Shown here in pieces: positions 52,965 through 61,407 of a DNA stretch of 64,000 bases (position 1 is the first letter of the stretch; each line of letters begins with the position of its first letter). The stretch is from Flavobacteriaceae bacterium (GTDB lineage Bacteria > Bacteroidota > Bacteroidia > Flavobacteriales > Flavobacteriaceae). The translations under genes were made by a program, and so were the position numbers. The notes beneath the pieces are model-generated. The model was not told the DNA's origin, did not search any database, and was given only the letters and a program-made list of their open reading frames with translations. The stretch is from contig CP031964.1 in the NCBI GenBank assembly GCA_003443635.1, forward strand, positions 3,256,321-3,320,320, given 5' to 3'.

Positions 52965-54992
52965 CTAATTAAGGGGGATTGTTATAGTTATAATTGTACC
53001 TTCATTAATCACCGAGTCTATATTAACTTTCCCTCCAAAGTCTTTTACTCTTGCATTAATGTTTTTTATTCCTATTCCTTTCTTAGCTTTTTCTGTATTA
53101 AATCCAATACCATCATCTCCAACAGTTACTAAAATTACACCTTTTTTTAATTGAAACCCAATATTTATGTAACTAGCTTTTGCATGTTTATAAATATTTT
53201 GCATAGTTTCTTGTAACATTCTGTAAATGTGAATTTTATTTTTATTGGTAACCTCATCCCAATTTATATGGGTATCATCAGTAAAATGATATTCTAACCC
53301 ATAAGCTTGAGTTTGGGTCTCGATAAGTGTTTTTACAATATCTATAAAACTGGTACCTACAATAAAATCTGCATTTAAATCGTGAGAAATTTTTCTGATC
53401 TCCTGCTCTATGGTTTGTAACTCGTTAATATATTTTTCTCTGTTTTTTACAGCATCATCTGTATGCACCATATTTAAACTATCTAAACTTAAGCGTGTCC
53501 CGAATAGACGCCCTAAAATACCATCGTGTAACTCTTGGGAGATTCGTTTTTTCTCTACGGTACGCCCTTCCTCAATTTTATCTTGTTGTACCAACATTAA
53601 GTTATAAATCTCTTCATTTGCTTGCTGTTGGGTTTGTGCAAATTTTAATTCTCTATTTTTATTACGTTGCGTAATCACCACATAAACTAAGGCAAGCAAA
53701 GCAAATAACCCAATTGAGAGTATTAAAAATAATAAACGTTCTTTAGAGAGAGTGGCATTATCTGCTTCTAACTTATCTGTTTCATAGTCTATTCTTACAA
53801 ATTTATCTCGATAAGCACGTTCTCTTTGCAATAAACTATCACTTAACACTCTATGTTCATTAAGATATTCTATCCCTTCATCTCCTCCTTTAATTCGTGA
53901 CATTAATATTAAAGATTCTAAAAGTGTTTCATTAGAGTTAAGCTCTCTAGCTAACTTTAAAGCTTGATTATTATAATAAAATGCTGAATCTTTTTCATTT
54001 TTACTTAAAAAATATTCTGCTAAACTATTACTAATCCCCATAGTATTAACTTGATCTTGAATACTATCATTTAACCTATAAGATTCTTTTAATAATTCAT
54101 AAACTTCTATACTATTATCATTTTTATTAATTAATCTAGTATAAGCTAAATTATTTAGAATTTTTATATATGTACTAGGATTAAATTCAAATAAGTTTTC
54201 GTCTTTTAATAATTCATTATAAAGAGAAATTGATTTGTCATATTCTCCATTTTTTTTGAAAGCTCTGGACAAATTTAAGTTAGTAGATAAATTGTAATAA
54301 TAATTATCAGAGATTTTATTACTATATTTTAAAGATTTATTGTGATATTCTAATGCTCTCTCAAAATCTCGCAATTCCAATGATATAAACCCAATTAAAT
54401 TATGTAAAGACCATAATGTATCTAGATTGTTTTCGGTTTCTGGAAGTTTTTCTATTAATTTAATAGCTTCAAAAGCATTAATTTCTGCACCTATATAATC
54501 ACGTTCAGACTCTTGAATATGTGCCATATTTAATAGAACTTCTCCTTGATTTCTATTATCTTTTAATTTACTATATAATTTAACTGCGTTAGAATAATAA
54601 AAATAAGAGCTATCATTTTTTGCTTCGGTAGAATAAAACCATCCTAAGTTATTATTTGCTGAAGCTAGCGCAACTGTATCATTTAACTTCTCAGAAAGCT
54701 CTAAGTTTATAAAATTTACTTTACCAAATTCTTTATAATTCTGCTGATTTAAGTGCAACCTTGCCAAATTTCGATAACTTCTTAATACAATTGAATCTTC
54801 GTTTGTCCTTTTAGAAAACTCAACCGCACTTTCTGCATAAGAAAGTGCTAATATTTTTGATAAACCTTTATCTCTTGACAGCTGTATTAGAATGGATATA
54901 GTGTCTGACTCTTTATTAATAGATCTATTTTGTCCAAGTAGAAAACAGCTTTTTAAAAGTAGTATTAAAATTAATTTTGTTTTGATCTGCAT
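52965..54992 (-). CDS. TPR-sensor histidine kinase (HisKA_3 type)
   Basis: This 675-residue protein begins with a signal peptide (cleavage near FLLGQ), followed by about eight periplasmic TPR-like repeats over 60-390. A single membrane helix is at about 413-437 (LLFLILSIGLFALLALVYVVI, of 21 residues). The kinase core has the phospho-His in RISQELHDGILGRLF. A HATPase domain follows, with N-box-like MLQETMQNIYKHAKA and GDDGIGFN plus KGIGIKNINARV. This is the NarX/DesK-type dimerisation family, matching the NarL-type regulator downstream. The TPR sensor suggests a protein or peptide signal, but that is unproven. Confidence 0.9.
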   Translation of the reverse strand: MQIKTKLILILLLKSCFLLGQNRSINKESDTISILIQLSRDKGLSKILALSYAESAVEFSKRTNEDSIVLRSYRNLARLHLNQQNYKEFGKVNFINLELSEKLNDTVALASANNNLGWFYSTEAKNDSSYFYYSNAVKLYSKLKDNRNQGEVLLNMAHIQESERDYIGAEINAFEAIKLIEKLPETENNLDTLWSLHNLIGFISLELRDFERALEYHNKSLKYSNKISDNYYYNLSTNLNLSRAFKKNGEYDKSISLYNELLKDENLFEFNPSTYIKILNNLAYTRLINKNDNSIEVYELLKESYRLNDSIQDQVNTMGISNSLAEYFLSKNEKDSAFYYNNQALKLARELNSNETLLESLILMSRIKGGDEGIEYLNEHRVLSDSLLQRERAYRDKFVRIDYETDKLEADNATLSKERLLFLILSIGLFALLALVYVVITQRNKNRELKFAQTQQQANEEIYNLMLVQQDKIEEGRTVEKKRISQELHDGILGRLFGTRLSLDSLNMVHTDDAVKNREKYINELQTIEQEIRKISHDLNADFIVGTSFIDIVKTLIETQTQAYGLEYHFTDDTHINWDEVTNKNKIHIYRMLQETMQNIYKHAKASYINIGFQLKKGVILVTVGDDGIGFNTEKAKKGIGIKNINARVKDFGGKVNIDSVINEGTIITITIPLN

Positions 54993-55060
54993 TAGAGAAT
55001 TAGTATTATTCTCAAATTTATAATATTTTGTTATAGAAAAAAATTAATTAAAATATCTTC

Positions 55061-55110
55061 AATACATAAAAAGGTCTATAGTTAAAAAACTATAGACCTT
55101 TTTATGTATT
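55061..55110 (-). terminator. Strong 23-bp stem terminator
   Basis: Perfect arms of 23 bases (AATACATAAAAAGGTCTATA... and its complement) close an AAAA loop. It is 17 bp after the stop codon of the small secreted peptide gene and blocks read-through into the histidine kinase gene. Confidence 0.85.
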
Positions 55111-55127
55111 CTTAACACGTAAATTAT

Positions 55128-55304
55128 CTAAGAATCTTGTTGACTAGGCAATTTCATCTTTCCATTCTTTAAATCATTTGCAACTTCAATTTCATTTTTA
55201 TCAATTTGATAAGTATCATCAATTTGTGGTTTAACATCATAAGTACTTCCAGATACAGTTAAACAAAATACGACTAGTAATAATAAAGCTTTTAGGGTTT
55301 TCAT
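55128..55304 (-). CDS. 58-residue secreted peptide
   Basis: ATG at 55304-55302 opens a 58-codon frame with a clear signal peptide (MKTLKALLLLVVFCLTVSGS). A short, polar mature part follows (TYDVKPQIDDTYQIDKNE, then VANDLKNGKMKLPSQQDS). It resembles the small secreted proteins with MKTLKxLLL leaders that occur in many Flavobacteriaceae, though I cannot name a family. A 23-bp hairpin terminator follows the stop, strong support for a real and well-expressed unit. It sits upstream of the TPR sensor kinase gene on the same strand. Confidence 0.65.
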   Translation of the reverse strand: MKTLKALLLLVVFCLTVSGSTYDVKPQIDDTYQIDKNEIEVANDLKNGKMKLPSQQDS

Positions 55305-55719
55305 AATATTAGATTTTAGTTGTTATACAATTTGTGTGTTTATTAATGTTTTGGGTACATTAATAGCTTTTAGAAATTGCGAGGGAGCACAACGGACTAA
55401 TATTTATAAAACACCAATAGGCGAGTTATTTTTTAATTTAAAAATGAGGGAATCCAATTCTTTATAAAAAAATTGAATATTAGGGAATGGATTAATAATT
55501 ACCTTTAAAAAGCATTTGTAATTCTTGGGGCTTAAGAAAGGACTGTAAACTTATCTCTAAGTCGTACAAGGTTATTCAAATAATCGATGAAATACATAAA
55601 AATACGATTAAAAACATTTATATATATATTTTCTTACCTATAATGTGCATTTATTAACACCTTATCAACAATACAACTATTGCTTTTTTTTAATTCTTAA
55701 GTTACTGTTTATGAGCTAC

Positions 55720-55756
55720 AATGAGCTTTTTTAATTAAAATTTAAAAAAGCTCATT
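55720..55756. repeat. Stem-loop, 15-bp perfect arms
   Basis: AATGAGCTTTTTTAA and TTAAAAAAGCTCATT surround a 7-nt loop. The T and A tracts are inside the stem, as in a bidirectional terminator. A preceding near-copy of part of the arm (ATGAGCTACAATGAGCTTTT) sits at 55711. Confidence 0.6.
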
Positions 55757-55768
55757 TATATCAAAAAA

Positions 55769-55798
55769 AGAGTTATTGAATATACTTTCAATAACTCT
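55769..55798 (-). terminator. Terminator of the YHS gene
   Basis: Arms AGAGTTATTGAA / TTCAATAACTCT with a 6-nt loop are followed on the minus strand by TTTTTTGATA. It lies 28 bp after the YHS-domain gene stop codon. Confidence 0.8.
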
Positions 55799-55826
55799 TA
55801 TAAACCAACGAACGGAAATGTCGATT

Positions 55827-56300
55827 TTAATTGTACGTCTTACTCAACTTCTCCCAGTTCTTATCTGCCACCGATACTAACTTATTATGATTCTTCTCTG
55901 CTAACCATAATTGTTGTGCATCTAATTCTAAAGTGTATAGGTATAAGAAGTATTTACCATCTTTTACAATAAACTTATTTGGGTCTGGTCTGAACTTCGC
56001 TCCTGCATACGTCCCAAAGGCACAGAATCCTCCATACTGGGGTACATATCTCGCCGGGTTCTTATCAAATGCTTTCTTCTGATCTGCCGATGTGAAGTAG
56101 TATGATATCTTCTTGTATTCTGATTTAAATTGTTGCTTCCCTTTTTGTGCTATTCCTAAATCTAAATACGATACCGGGCTATATCCTTGTAATGCGATAT
56201 TACTATTGTCTATATTATTTGCTTTCTTGTCTTGTGCAAATACGGTTGTGCTTACTACTAAAGCTAACCCCAAAATTGTTGTTTTTATTAAATTCTTCAT
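55827..56300 (-). CDS. Secreted YHS-domain protein
   Basis: This 157-residue protein has a signal peptide (cleavage near TTVFAQ) and a YHS-type metal-binding-like domain: IALQGYSPVSYLDLG, YKKISYYFTSADQKKAFDKNP, and YVPQYGGFCAFG. The domain resembles those in heavy-metal ATPases, but these secreted forms are uncharacterised. The DNA is distinctly richer in GC than the surroundings: 33 of 60 bases in 55981-56040. It lies downstream of the NTF2-like gene with a 39-bp gap and has its own terminator. High expression or recent acquisition would both explain the composition. Confidence 0.85.
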   Translation of the reverse strand: MKNLIKTTILGLALVVSTTVFAQDKKANNIDNSNIALQGYSPVSYLDLGIAQKGKQQFKSEYKKISYYFTSADQKKAFDKNPARYVPQYGGFCAFGTYAGAKFRPDPNKFIVKDGKYFLYLYTLELDAQQLWLAEKNHNKLVSVADKNWEKLSKTYN

Positions 56301-56339
56301 CTCTTTTTATTTACTTTATTATTTTCCTTGTTGTTTTTA

Positions 56340-56693
56340 TTACTCTGCGTTAAAGTATTCTTCTTGTACGACTTCTCCGTTTTCATTCCATACTCTTCGA
56401 ATGATCTCATGCCAGTAGATCTTACTGTCATCTTTCATGTTAAAGTCAAATGTGAATTCTGAAGCGGATACATTTCCGTCTACGATAGTGTGATGATGGG
56501 TAATGCCATTTACTGCTGCTATTGCACCTGCAAAGCCTTCCATCTTTTCGATCATCGCTTGCTTTCCTACAGTTCCACCGCCACCATAGTCTGATGTGTT
56601 AGCGTCTTCTGCAAAAAATTGCTTTACGGCATCTACTATTGCGCCTTGTGATACAATAGCATCCATTTTTGTTGCCTGGTCTTTGATATTCAT
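56340..56693 (-). CDS. NTF2-like (SnoaL-type) small cytosolic protein
   Basis: This 117-residue protein without a signal peptide has the alpha+beta cone of the NTF2 superfamily: VDAVKQFFAEDANTSDYGGG, KQAMIEKMEGFAGAI, the HHHTIVDGNVSASEFTFDF strands and KIYWHEIIRRVWNENG. A paired His-His-His stretch faces the predicted pocket. Members are often isomerases or ligand-binding proteins; the substrate is unknown. GC is high (28 of 60 bases in 56461-56520). It is the middle gene of an AraC / NTF2 / YHS series on the minus strand, 112 bp after the regulator start region. Confidence 0.8.
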   Translation of the reverse strand: MNIKDQATKMDAIVSQGAIVDAVKQFFAEDANTSDYGGGGTVGKQAMIEKMEGFAGAIAAVNGITHHHTIVDGNVSASEFTFDFNMKDDSKIYWHEIIRRVWNENGEVVQEEYFNAE

Positions 56694-56804
56694 CTTTATT
56701 ATCTTTTTAGTGATTAAACAAATTTTGTTTTGTAATTACACCGCAAAGATCAATGAGAATAATTCCTTATTTGATACAAAAAACACGCAAAATATTGCAC
56801 TATT

Positions 56805-57842
56805 TTATTTTAAGAAAGTCGTTGGAGGAGCTCCAACATAATGAGAGAAAAATGAAGTAAAATGATTGGGTTCGTCAAAGCCTAACTGAAACGCAACATC
56901 CTTAACCTGTTCGTTTTCTTTAAGCATTTGTTTGGCGCTATGAATAATTTCACTACGAATTAATTGCCCGAGTGACACACTCATTTTTTGTTTTACTTTT
57001 TTAGAAAGCGCTTTAACACTCATATTCATTTTATCTGCGTAAAACTGCAAAGAATGCTCTTCTTTATGAAACGTCTTTAAGAGGTCAATAATATTTTGAG
57101 AAAACAGATCTCGATTTTCATAATCAAAATTTTCTCTAAATTCTTTTGGAGTTTGCCCTAGCGAGTTTTTAAAAACACGGTTAAAATAAGCAGGATCTTT
57201 AAACCCTTTATCGTATGCTATTTCTTTAATACTTTTATTTGAGAAAGCCACATCTTTCTGACTCTCAATAAGTAGTTTTTGATGTATTAGCTTATTAACG
57301 GTAACACCTAATTTATCTTTTACTAAAGATTGAACATTAAAATTATTTGTAGTTATAGCATTTACAAGCTTAGCACTATTAATATTATTAGAATACTCCT
57401 GGTCGATAATATCTTTTACATCAAAAATAATTTGATACTCGTCCTTGTCTGCATGGAAAGGGTTTTGCCAGTACCATTGCTCGGTAGAAACATCAATAAT
57501 ATTACTAGCTTCAGGGTTAAATACACTTTGCGACAAAAACTGTTGGCAGTCAAAACATTCGTTAAAATCAATATAGCCTAAAGAAATAAGGTGTTTAAAT
57601 AATATTCTGACATCTTTAGATCTGAACATTATTTCATCAGGAAAATCGATAAAACGAACAACAAAATCATCCGACAAAAACTTTATATACTGGCCTTTCT
57701 CTAAATATATAGCTTTATCCTTCCAGTTATGATAGTTTTTAAAATCAACTTGAATATTACCCGATCCCTCAAGAATATGAATCAGAGTATATTTATTAAT
57801 AAAATATACCTTATTAATTTCGGCATTTATTTTATTGACCAT
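56805..57842 (-). CDS. AraC-type regulator with two tandem DNA-binding domains
   Basis: This 345-residue protein has an N-terminal cupin-like sensor (about 1-110) and two complete AraC-type HTH modules. The first, about 165-235, contains NKSIKEIAYDKGFKDPAYFNRVF and GQTPKEFREN. The second, about 255-345, contains LQFYADKMNMSVKALSKKV, EQVKDVAFQLGFDEPNHFTSFF and GAPPTTFLK. Duplicated HTH regions are uncommon in the family and could bind extended or paired sites. It shares strand and neighbourhood with the YHS and NTF2 genes, which it may control. It is divergent from the molybdenum-cofactor operon. Confidence 0.85.
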   Translation of the reverse strand: MVNKINAEINKVYFINKYTLIHILEGSGNIQVDFKNYHNWKDKAIYLEKGQYIKFLSDDFVVRFIDFPDEIMFRSKDVRILFKHLISLGYIDFNECFDCQQFLSQSVFNPEASNIIDVSTEQWYWQNPFHADKDEYQIIFDVKDIIDQEYSNNINSAKLVNAITTNNFNVQSLVKDKLGVTVNKLIHQKLLIESQKDVAFSNKSIKEIAYDKGFKDPAYFNRVFKNSLGQTPKEFRENFDYENRDLFSQNIIDLLKTFHKEEHSLQFYADKMNMSVKALSKKVKQKMSVSLGQLIRSEIIHSAKQMLKENEQVKDVAFQLGFDEPNHFTSFFSHYVGAPPTTFLK

Positions 57843-57904
57843 AAATAATGGTTGGTTATCTTTTTATTTTAAACGCAAAGTTAACATTTTTATAAAAAAG
57901 AAGT

Positions 57905-57930
57905 CGTTATATTTGTAAAGATATAACGAT
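57905..57930. promoter_or_regulatory. ModE-box-like palindrome upstream of the Moco operon
   Basis: TCGTTATAT-N8-ATATAACGA has perfect 9-bp arms. From memory this has the same half-sites and geometry as the ModE consensus of proteobacteria. The second gene of the operon encodes a ModE-like DNA-binding domain. The palindrome ends 6 bp before the moeA start and covers the likely -7 element. Confidence 0.7.
57909..57916 (+). promoter_or_regulatory. Putative -7 promoter element (TATATTTG)
   Basis: This matches TAnnTTTG and sits inside the left half of the ModE-like palindrome, so regulator binding would occlude it. No good -33 element is visible. The leader to the moeA ATG would be very short. 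Confidence 0.5.
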
Positions 57931-57936
57931 TATTTT

Positions 57937-59118
57937 ATGATTTCTGTAAACGAAGCATTAACTATATTAGAGCAAAACACGTTTAAATTACAAGGGTTTA
58001 AAAATATACCTGTAGTAGATGCTTTGGGATATGTTTTAGCTGAAGATGTTATATCTCCAATTAATATGCCTCCATTTAAACAATCTGCTGTTGATGGTTA
58101 TGCACTTTGTATACACAATAACTTAGATTATAATCTTAAAGGCGAAGTAAAAGCTGGAGACAACTACAATCCAATATTAAATACTGGTGAAGCCATACGC
58201 ATTTTCACAGGAGCTCCAGTTCCAGAAACAGCAAATGCTGTTGTAATGCAAGAAAAAGTAATGGCAACTGAAGAGGTATTACATTTAAAAGAAGCTATAA
58301 ATCAAAATCAAAATATTCGCCCTCTTGGAGAACAAACAAAAAAAGGAGCAATTGCCTTAACCTCTGGCACACGTTTAACCTCGGCGGGCATTGCTTTTTT
58401 AACATCTCTAGGGATTACAGAAATTAAATGTTACGAAAAACCATCAATTGCAATAGTGGTTACAGGTAACGAATTAGTTTCTTCAGGGCAGCCTCTTAAT
58501 TATGGACAAATTTACGAGAGCAATGCTACTATGTTGTTTTCAGCATTAAAAAGCTTAGGATATATTCATACAACAATTTATAAAGTAGATGATAACTATC
58601 AAAATACTGTAGATACATTGCAAAATGCGATTTCAAAAAATGATGTGATTTTAGTATCTGGCGGAATTTCTGTAGGAGATTACGATTTTGTTGGGAGTGC
58701 TTTAAAAGAATTACAGGTCGAGCAACTTTTTTATAAAGTAAAACAAAAGCCTGGAAAACCTTTGTTTTTTGGAAAAAAAGAAAATAAATATGTGTTCGCA
58801 TTGCCAGGGAATCCTGCAGCAGCATTAAGTTGCTTTTATATTTATGTATACCCTACATTACAACGATTATCTGGAAATACTAATTTTGAGATAGCAAGGG
58901 TTAAGGCAAAGTCAACATTAACATATACTAAAAAAGGAGAGCGTGCTCAGTTTTTAAAAGCAACTTATAATGATGGTAATGTTACCATTTTAGAAGGTCA
59001 AAACTCATCGATGTTACACACATTTGCTATTGCAAATGCTTTGGCTTATATCCCTGAGGATCTTTATAATGTTAATATTGATGATCCCCTGGAAGCCATT
59101 ATACTCCCTATAAACTAA
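57937..59118 (+). CDS. moeA: Molybdopterin molybdotransferase MoeA
   Basis: This 393-residue protein matches MoeA over its full length: MPPFKQSAVDGYAL (substrate Asp region), IFTGAPVPETANAVVMQE, GIAFLTSLGI, the TGNELVSSGQPLNYGQIYESN segment in two halves, VSGGISVGDYDFV and FALPGNPAAALSCF. It inserts molybdate into adenylylated molybdopterin in the cytosol. It is the first gene of an eight-gene operon and lies directly behind the ModE-like palindrome. The next gene starts 8 bp after its stop. Confidence 0.95.
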   Translation: MISVNEALTILEQNTFKLQGFKNIPVVDALGYVLAEDVISPINMPPFKQSAVDGYALCIHNNLDYNLKGEVKAGDNYNPILNTGEAIRIFTGAPVPETANAVVMQEKVMATEEVLHLKEAINQNQNIRPLGEQTKKGAIALTSGTRLTSAGIAFLTSLGITEIKCYEKPSIAIVVTGNELVSSGQPLNYGQIYESNATMLFSALKSLGYIHTTIYKVDDNYQNTVDTLQNAISKNDVILVSGGISVGDYDFVGSALKELQVEQLFYKVKQKPGKPLFFGKKENKYVFALPGNPAAALSCFYIYVYPTLQRLSGNTNFEIARVKAKSTLTYTKKGERAQFLKATYNDGNVTILEGQNSSMLHTFAIANALAYIPEDLYNVNIDDPLEAIILPIN

Positions 59119-59126
59119 TACTAAAT

Positions 59127-59465
59127 ATGAACTACAAGATCAAAAGCAGAATTTGGATTGAAGCAGATGGAAACATATTGTTAGGAGAAGGTCGTGTACG
59201 CTTATTAAAAGCTATAGGCGAAACAGGTTCGCTTACTAAAGCAGCTAAATCTCTGGAGATGTCTTATAAAAAAGCTTGGGGATTGGTTGATGCTGTAAAT
59301 AAGCGTGCTAAGGAGCCTGTAGTAGTGACGAGTACTGGTGGCAAAGGTGGCGGTGGCGCTGTGCTTACCACTCATGGGCAACATTTGGTAAATACTTTTG
59401 AAAACATTAATAAAAATTGTTGGCAGTTTTTAGATAATGAAGCTTTAAAAACTAATTTTTCATAA
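59127..59465 (+). CDS. Single-domain ModE-like transcriptional regulator
   Basis: This 112-residue protein is the winged-HTH N-terminal half of ModE only: GRVRLLKAIGETGSLTKAAK, SYKKAWGLVDAVNKRA and TGGKGGGGAVLTTHGQHLV. The molybdate-binding TOBE domains of full ModE are absent, so molybdate must be sensed by another protein or not at all. Its location inside the moco operon and the ModE-like dyad in front of moeA make autoregulation of this operon the best guess. Family call firm; effector unknown. Confidence 0.9.
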   Translation: MNYKIKSRIWIEADGNILLGEGRVRLLKAIGETGSLTKAAKSLEMSYKKAWGLVDAVNKRAKEPVVVTSTGGKGGGGAVLTTHGQHLVNTFENINKNCWQFLDNEALKTNFS

Positions 59466-59495
59466 AAAAGATTTTCAATCAAATTGAAAAATAGC

Positions 59496-60077
59496 ATGAA
59501 AGATAAAAAAGACATAACAGGTATAATTCTCGCAGGAGGACAAAGCTCAAGAATGGGAACCGATAAAGGGTTACTCCATTTTAAGAACAAACCTTTTATT
59601 TTATATAGTATTGAGGCTTTAACACCTTTGGTAAATGATATTATTATCGTAAGCAATAATCCTGATTATGATATTTTTAATCTCAATCGCGTTAACGACG
59701 CTATTGAAAATGCAGGGCCATTAGCAGGCTTATATTCTGGTTTATTGCATTCTAAAACGGAAGACAATTTGGTACTTAGTTGTGATGTCCCGCTAATAAA
59801 CAGTACAGTTTTAAATATAATTGCTGATAATTTAGAGGATGAATTTGATGTTGTTCAGGTAGAAAGCAAAGGTAAATCAATGCCAATAATTGCCGCTTAT
59901 AAAAAACGATGCATGTCTAAATGTTTAGCTTTATTAGATGATGGAGAACGACGTCTTCGCAATGCTGTAAAACAGTTTAAGACTAAGACTATTCCACTAG
60001 AATCTGACTTGCATTATTGCACAATGAATATTAACACACCAAATGAATTAGAAACCATTAAAATTATAAACGTGTGA
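59496..60077 (+). CDS. mobA: Molybdenum cofactor guanylyltransferase MobA
   Basis: From the ATG at 59496 the protein has 193 residues. A TTG at 59484 in the same frame would add four residues and is less likely. The nucleotidyltransferase signature is GIILAGGQSSRMGTDKGLL, followed by LVNDIIIVSNNPDY and AGPLAGLYSGLLHSKT, then LSCDVPLI for the metal Asp. It converts Mo-molybdopterin to the guanine dinucleotide form, implying DMSO-reductase-family enzymes elsewhere in the genome. It overlaps the moaD start by 4 bp (GTGA). Confidence 0.93.
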   Translation: MKDKKDITGIILAGGQSSRMGTDKGLLHFKNKPFILYSIEALTPLVNDIIIVSNNPDYDIFNLNRVNDAIENAGPLAGLYSGLLHSKTEDNLVLSCDVPLINSTVLNIIADNLEDEFDVVQVESKGKSMPIIAAYKKRCMSKCLALLDDGERRLRNAVKQFKTKTIPLESDLHYCTMNINTPNELETIKIINV

Positions 60078-60307
60078 CCATAACTATTAAATATTTCGGA
60101 TTGCTTTCAGAAGTCACTCAATGTAATGAAGAGGTTATAGAATGCACAAAAACTTCTATCTCGGGATTACTAAATATCCTTTTTAACAAGCACCCTGAGT
60201 TAAAACATAAAGATTTTCAAGTTGCTCAACATCAAGAAATAGCTTCAAAAGAAGATCTTATCTCTAGTAATGAAATTGCATTATTACCACCTTTTGCAGG
60301 TGGATAA
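60074..60307 (+). CDS. moaD: Molybdopterin synthase small subunit MoaD
   Basis: This 77-residue ubiquitin-like protein starts with GTG within GTGA, overlapping the mobA stop codon, which indicates translational coupling. The first strand is TITIKYFGLLSEV, and the C-terminus is ALLPPFAGG with the essential terminal Gly-Gly that becomes the thiocarboxylate. It is activated by the MoeB-like enzyme encoded 12 bp downstream and works with MoaE two genes later. Confidence 0.93.
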   Translation: MTITIKYFGLLSEVTQCNEEVIECTKTSISGLLNILFNKHPELKHKDFQVAQHQEIASKEDLISSNEIALLPPFAGG

Positions 60308-60319
60308 ATTAAATTATAA

Positions 60320-61396
60320 ATGAATAGATATAGCAGACATATTTTGCTTCCAGAAATCGGACAATCTGGACAAAACAAAATCTCTAATGCCAAAGTGTTG
60401 GTTATTGGATCTGGTGGGTTAGGTTGTCCTATTCTACAGTATTTAACTGCAGCAGGAGTTGGCACTATCGGGATTGTTGATTTTGACAATGTGGATATCA
60501 CCAACCTTCAACGTCAGGTTTTATTTGGCGAATCTTCTTTAGGTGATAATAAAGCATTAGCTGCAAAAAAGCAATTACAAGATTTAAACCCTACGATTAC
60601 CATTAACGCATATCCTGAGAAATTAACTTCAGATAACGCTTTAAATTTGTGCAATCAGTATGATATTATTGTAGATGGCACCGATAATTTTTCAAGTCGT
60701 TATTTAATTAATGACAGTGCTATACTTACTGATAAGCCCCTAGTTTATGGAGCCATTTACAAATTTGAAGGACAAGTCTCTGTATTTAATTACAAAAATG
60801 GCCCAAGTTATCGTTGTTTGTTTCCAAATCCGCCACAAGAAGGCACTATGCTTAATTGTTCAGAAATTGGAGTTTTAGGAGTTTTACCGGGTATTATAGG
60901 AACAATGCAAGCAAATGAAGTGCTAAAAATCATTTTAGGTTTAGGCAATACTTTAAGTGGGCAATTACTTTGTTACAATGCTTTAAATAGCAGCACTACA
61001 ACACTAAAACTAAAGCGATCAGGTTCCGAAATTAAAAAGGTTCTGGATCAAAAAGAGCAGTTCATTAACATTCATAAAAATGAAATCAATTGTGAATTAC
61101 CTGTTCTTGAAATCTCTATTGAAGATGCGCTTCAAAAAGAACAGCTTCAATTTATAGATGTTCGTGAATTCCATGAACAACCTAAGTTAGACGACCATTT
61201 AAATCCAATTGAAATTCCGCTAAGTATACTTCACAATCATTTAGATAAAATAAATCAAGACTCAGAAGTTGTGGTATTCTGTCAGTCGGGAATTCGAAGT
61301 AAAAAAGCAATATCTATTTTACAGGAACACAATATAAAAAATTGTTATAGTTTAAAAGGAGGCGTATTTGCTTTCTTAGAACACACAAGTCATTAA
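60320..61396 (+). CDS. moeB: MoeB/ThiF-type adenylyltransferase with C-terminal rhodanese domain
   Basis: This 358-residue protein has an E1-like domain at 1-235: RYSRHILLPEIGQSGQ, the VIGSGGLGCPILQYL nucleotide loop, VDFDNVDITNLQRQ and DGTDNFSSRYLINDS. A rhodanese domain at about 260-355 has the active Cys in VVFCQSGIRSKKA and a final KGGVFAF. It adenylates the MoaD C-terminus, and the fused rhodanese may supply sulfur, as in MOCS3-like proteins. The same enzyme might also serve ThiS. The position between moaD and moaE supports the Moco role. Confidence 0.92.
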   Translation: MNRYSRHILLPEIGQSGQNKISNAKVLVIGSGGLGCPILQYLTAAGVGTIGIVDFDNVDITNLQRQVLFGESSLGDNKALAAKKQLQDLNPTITINAYPEKLTSDNALNLCNQYDIIVDGTDNFSSRYLINDSAILTDKPLVYGAIYKFEGQVSVFNYKNGPSYRCLFPNPPQEGTMLNCSEIGVLGVLPGIIGTMQANEVLKIILGLGNTLSGQLLCYNALNSSTTTLKLKRSGSEIKKVLDQKEQFINIHKNEINCELPVLEISIEDALQKEQLQFIDVREFHEQPKLDDHLNPIEIPLSILHNHLDKINQDSEVVVFCQSGIRSKKAISILQEHNIKNCYSLKGGVFAFLEHTSH

Positions 61397-61407
61397 TTTT
61401 AAAGATT

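Larger units (their letters stand above)
55305..55826. other. 522-bp intergenic region without a recognisable gene
   Basis: No frame above 50 codons has coding character. It holds a 9-bp dyad TATTAATGT/ACATTAATA at 55341-55365, about 40 bp upstream of the small secreted peptide gene, which is a possible control site. There is also a TATATATATAT run near 55620 and the two hairpins listed separately. A small RNA cannot be excluded or supported. Confidence 0.5.

Noticed and set aside
55305..55826. Small RNA or hidden gene in the 522-bp gap
   Set aside because: There are hairpins and AT-rich sequence, but no promoter-terminator arrangement or coding signal strong enough to call.
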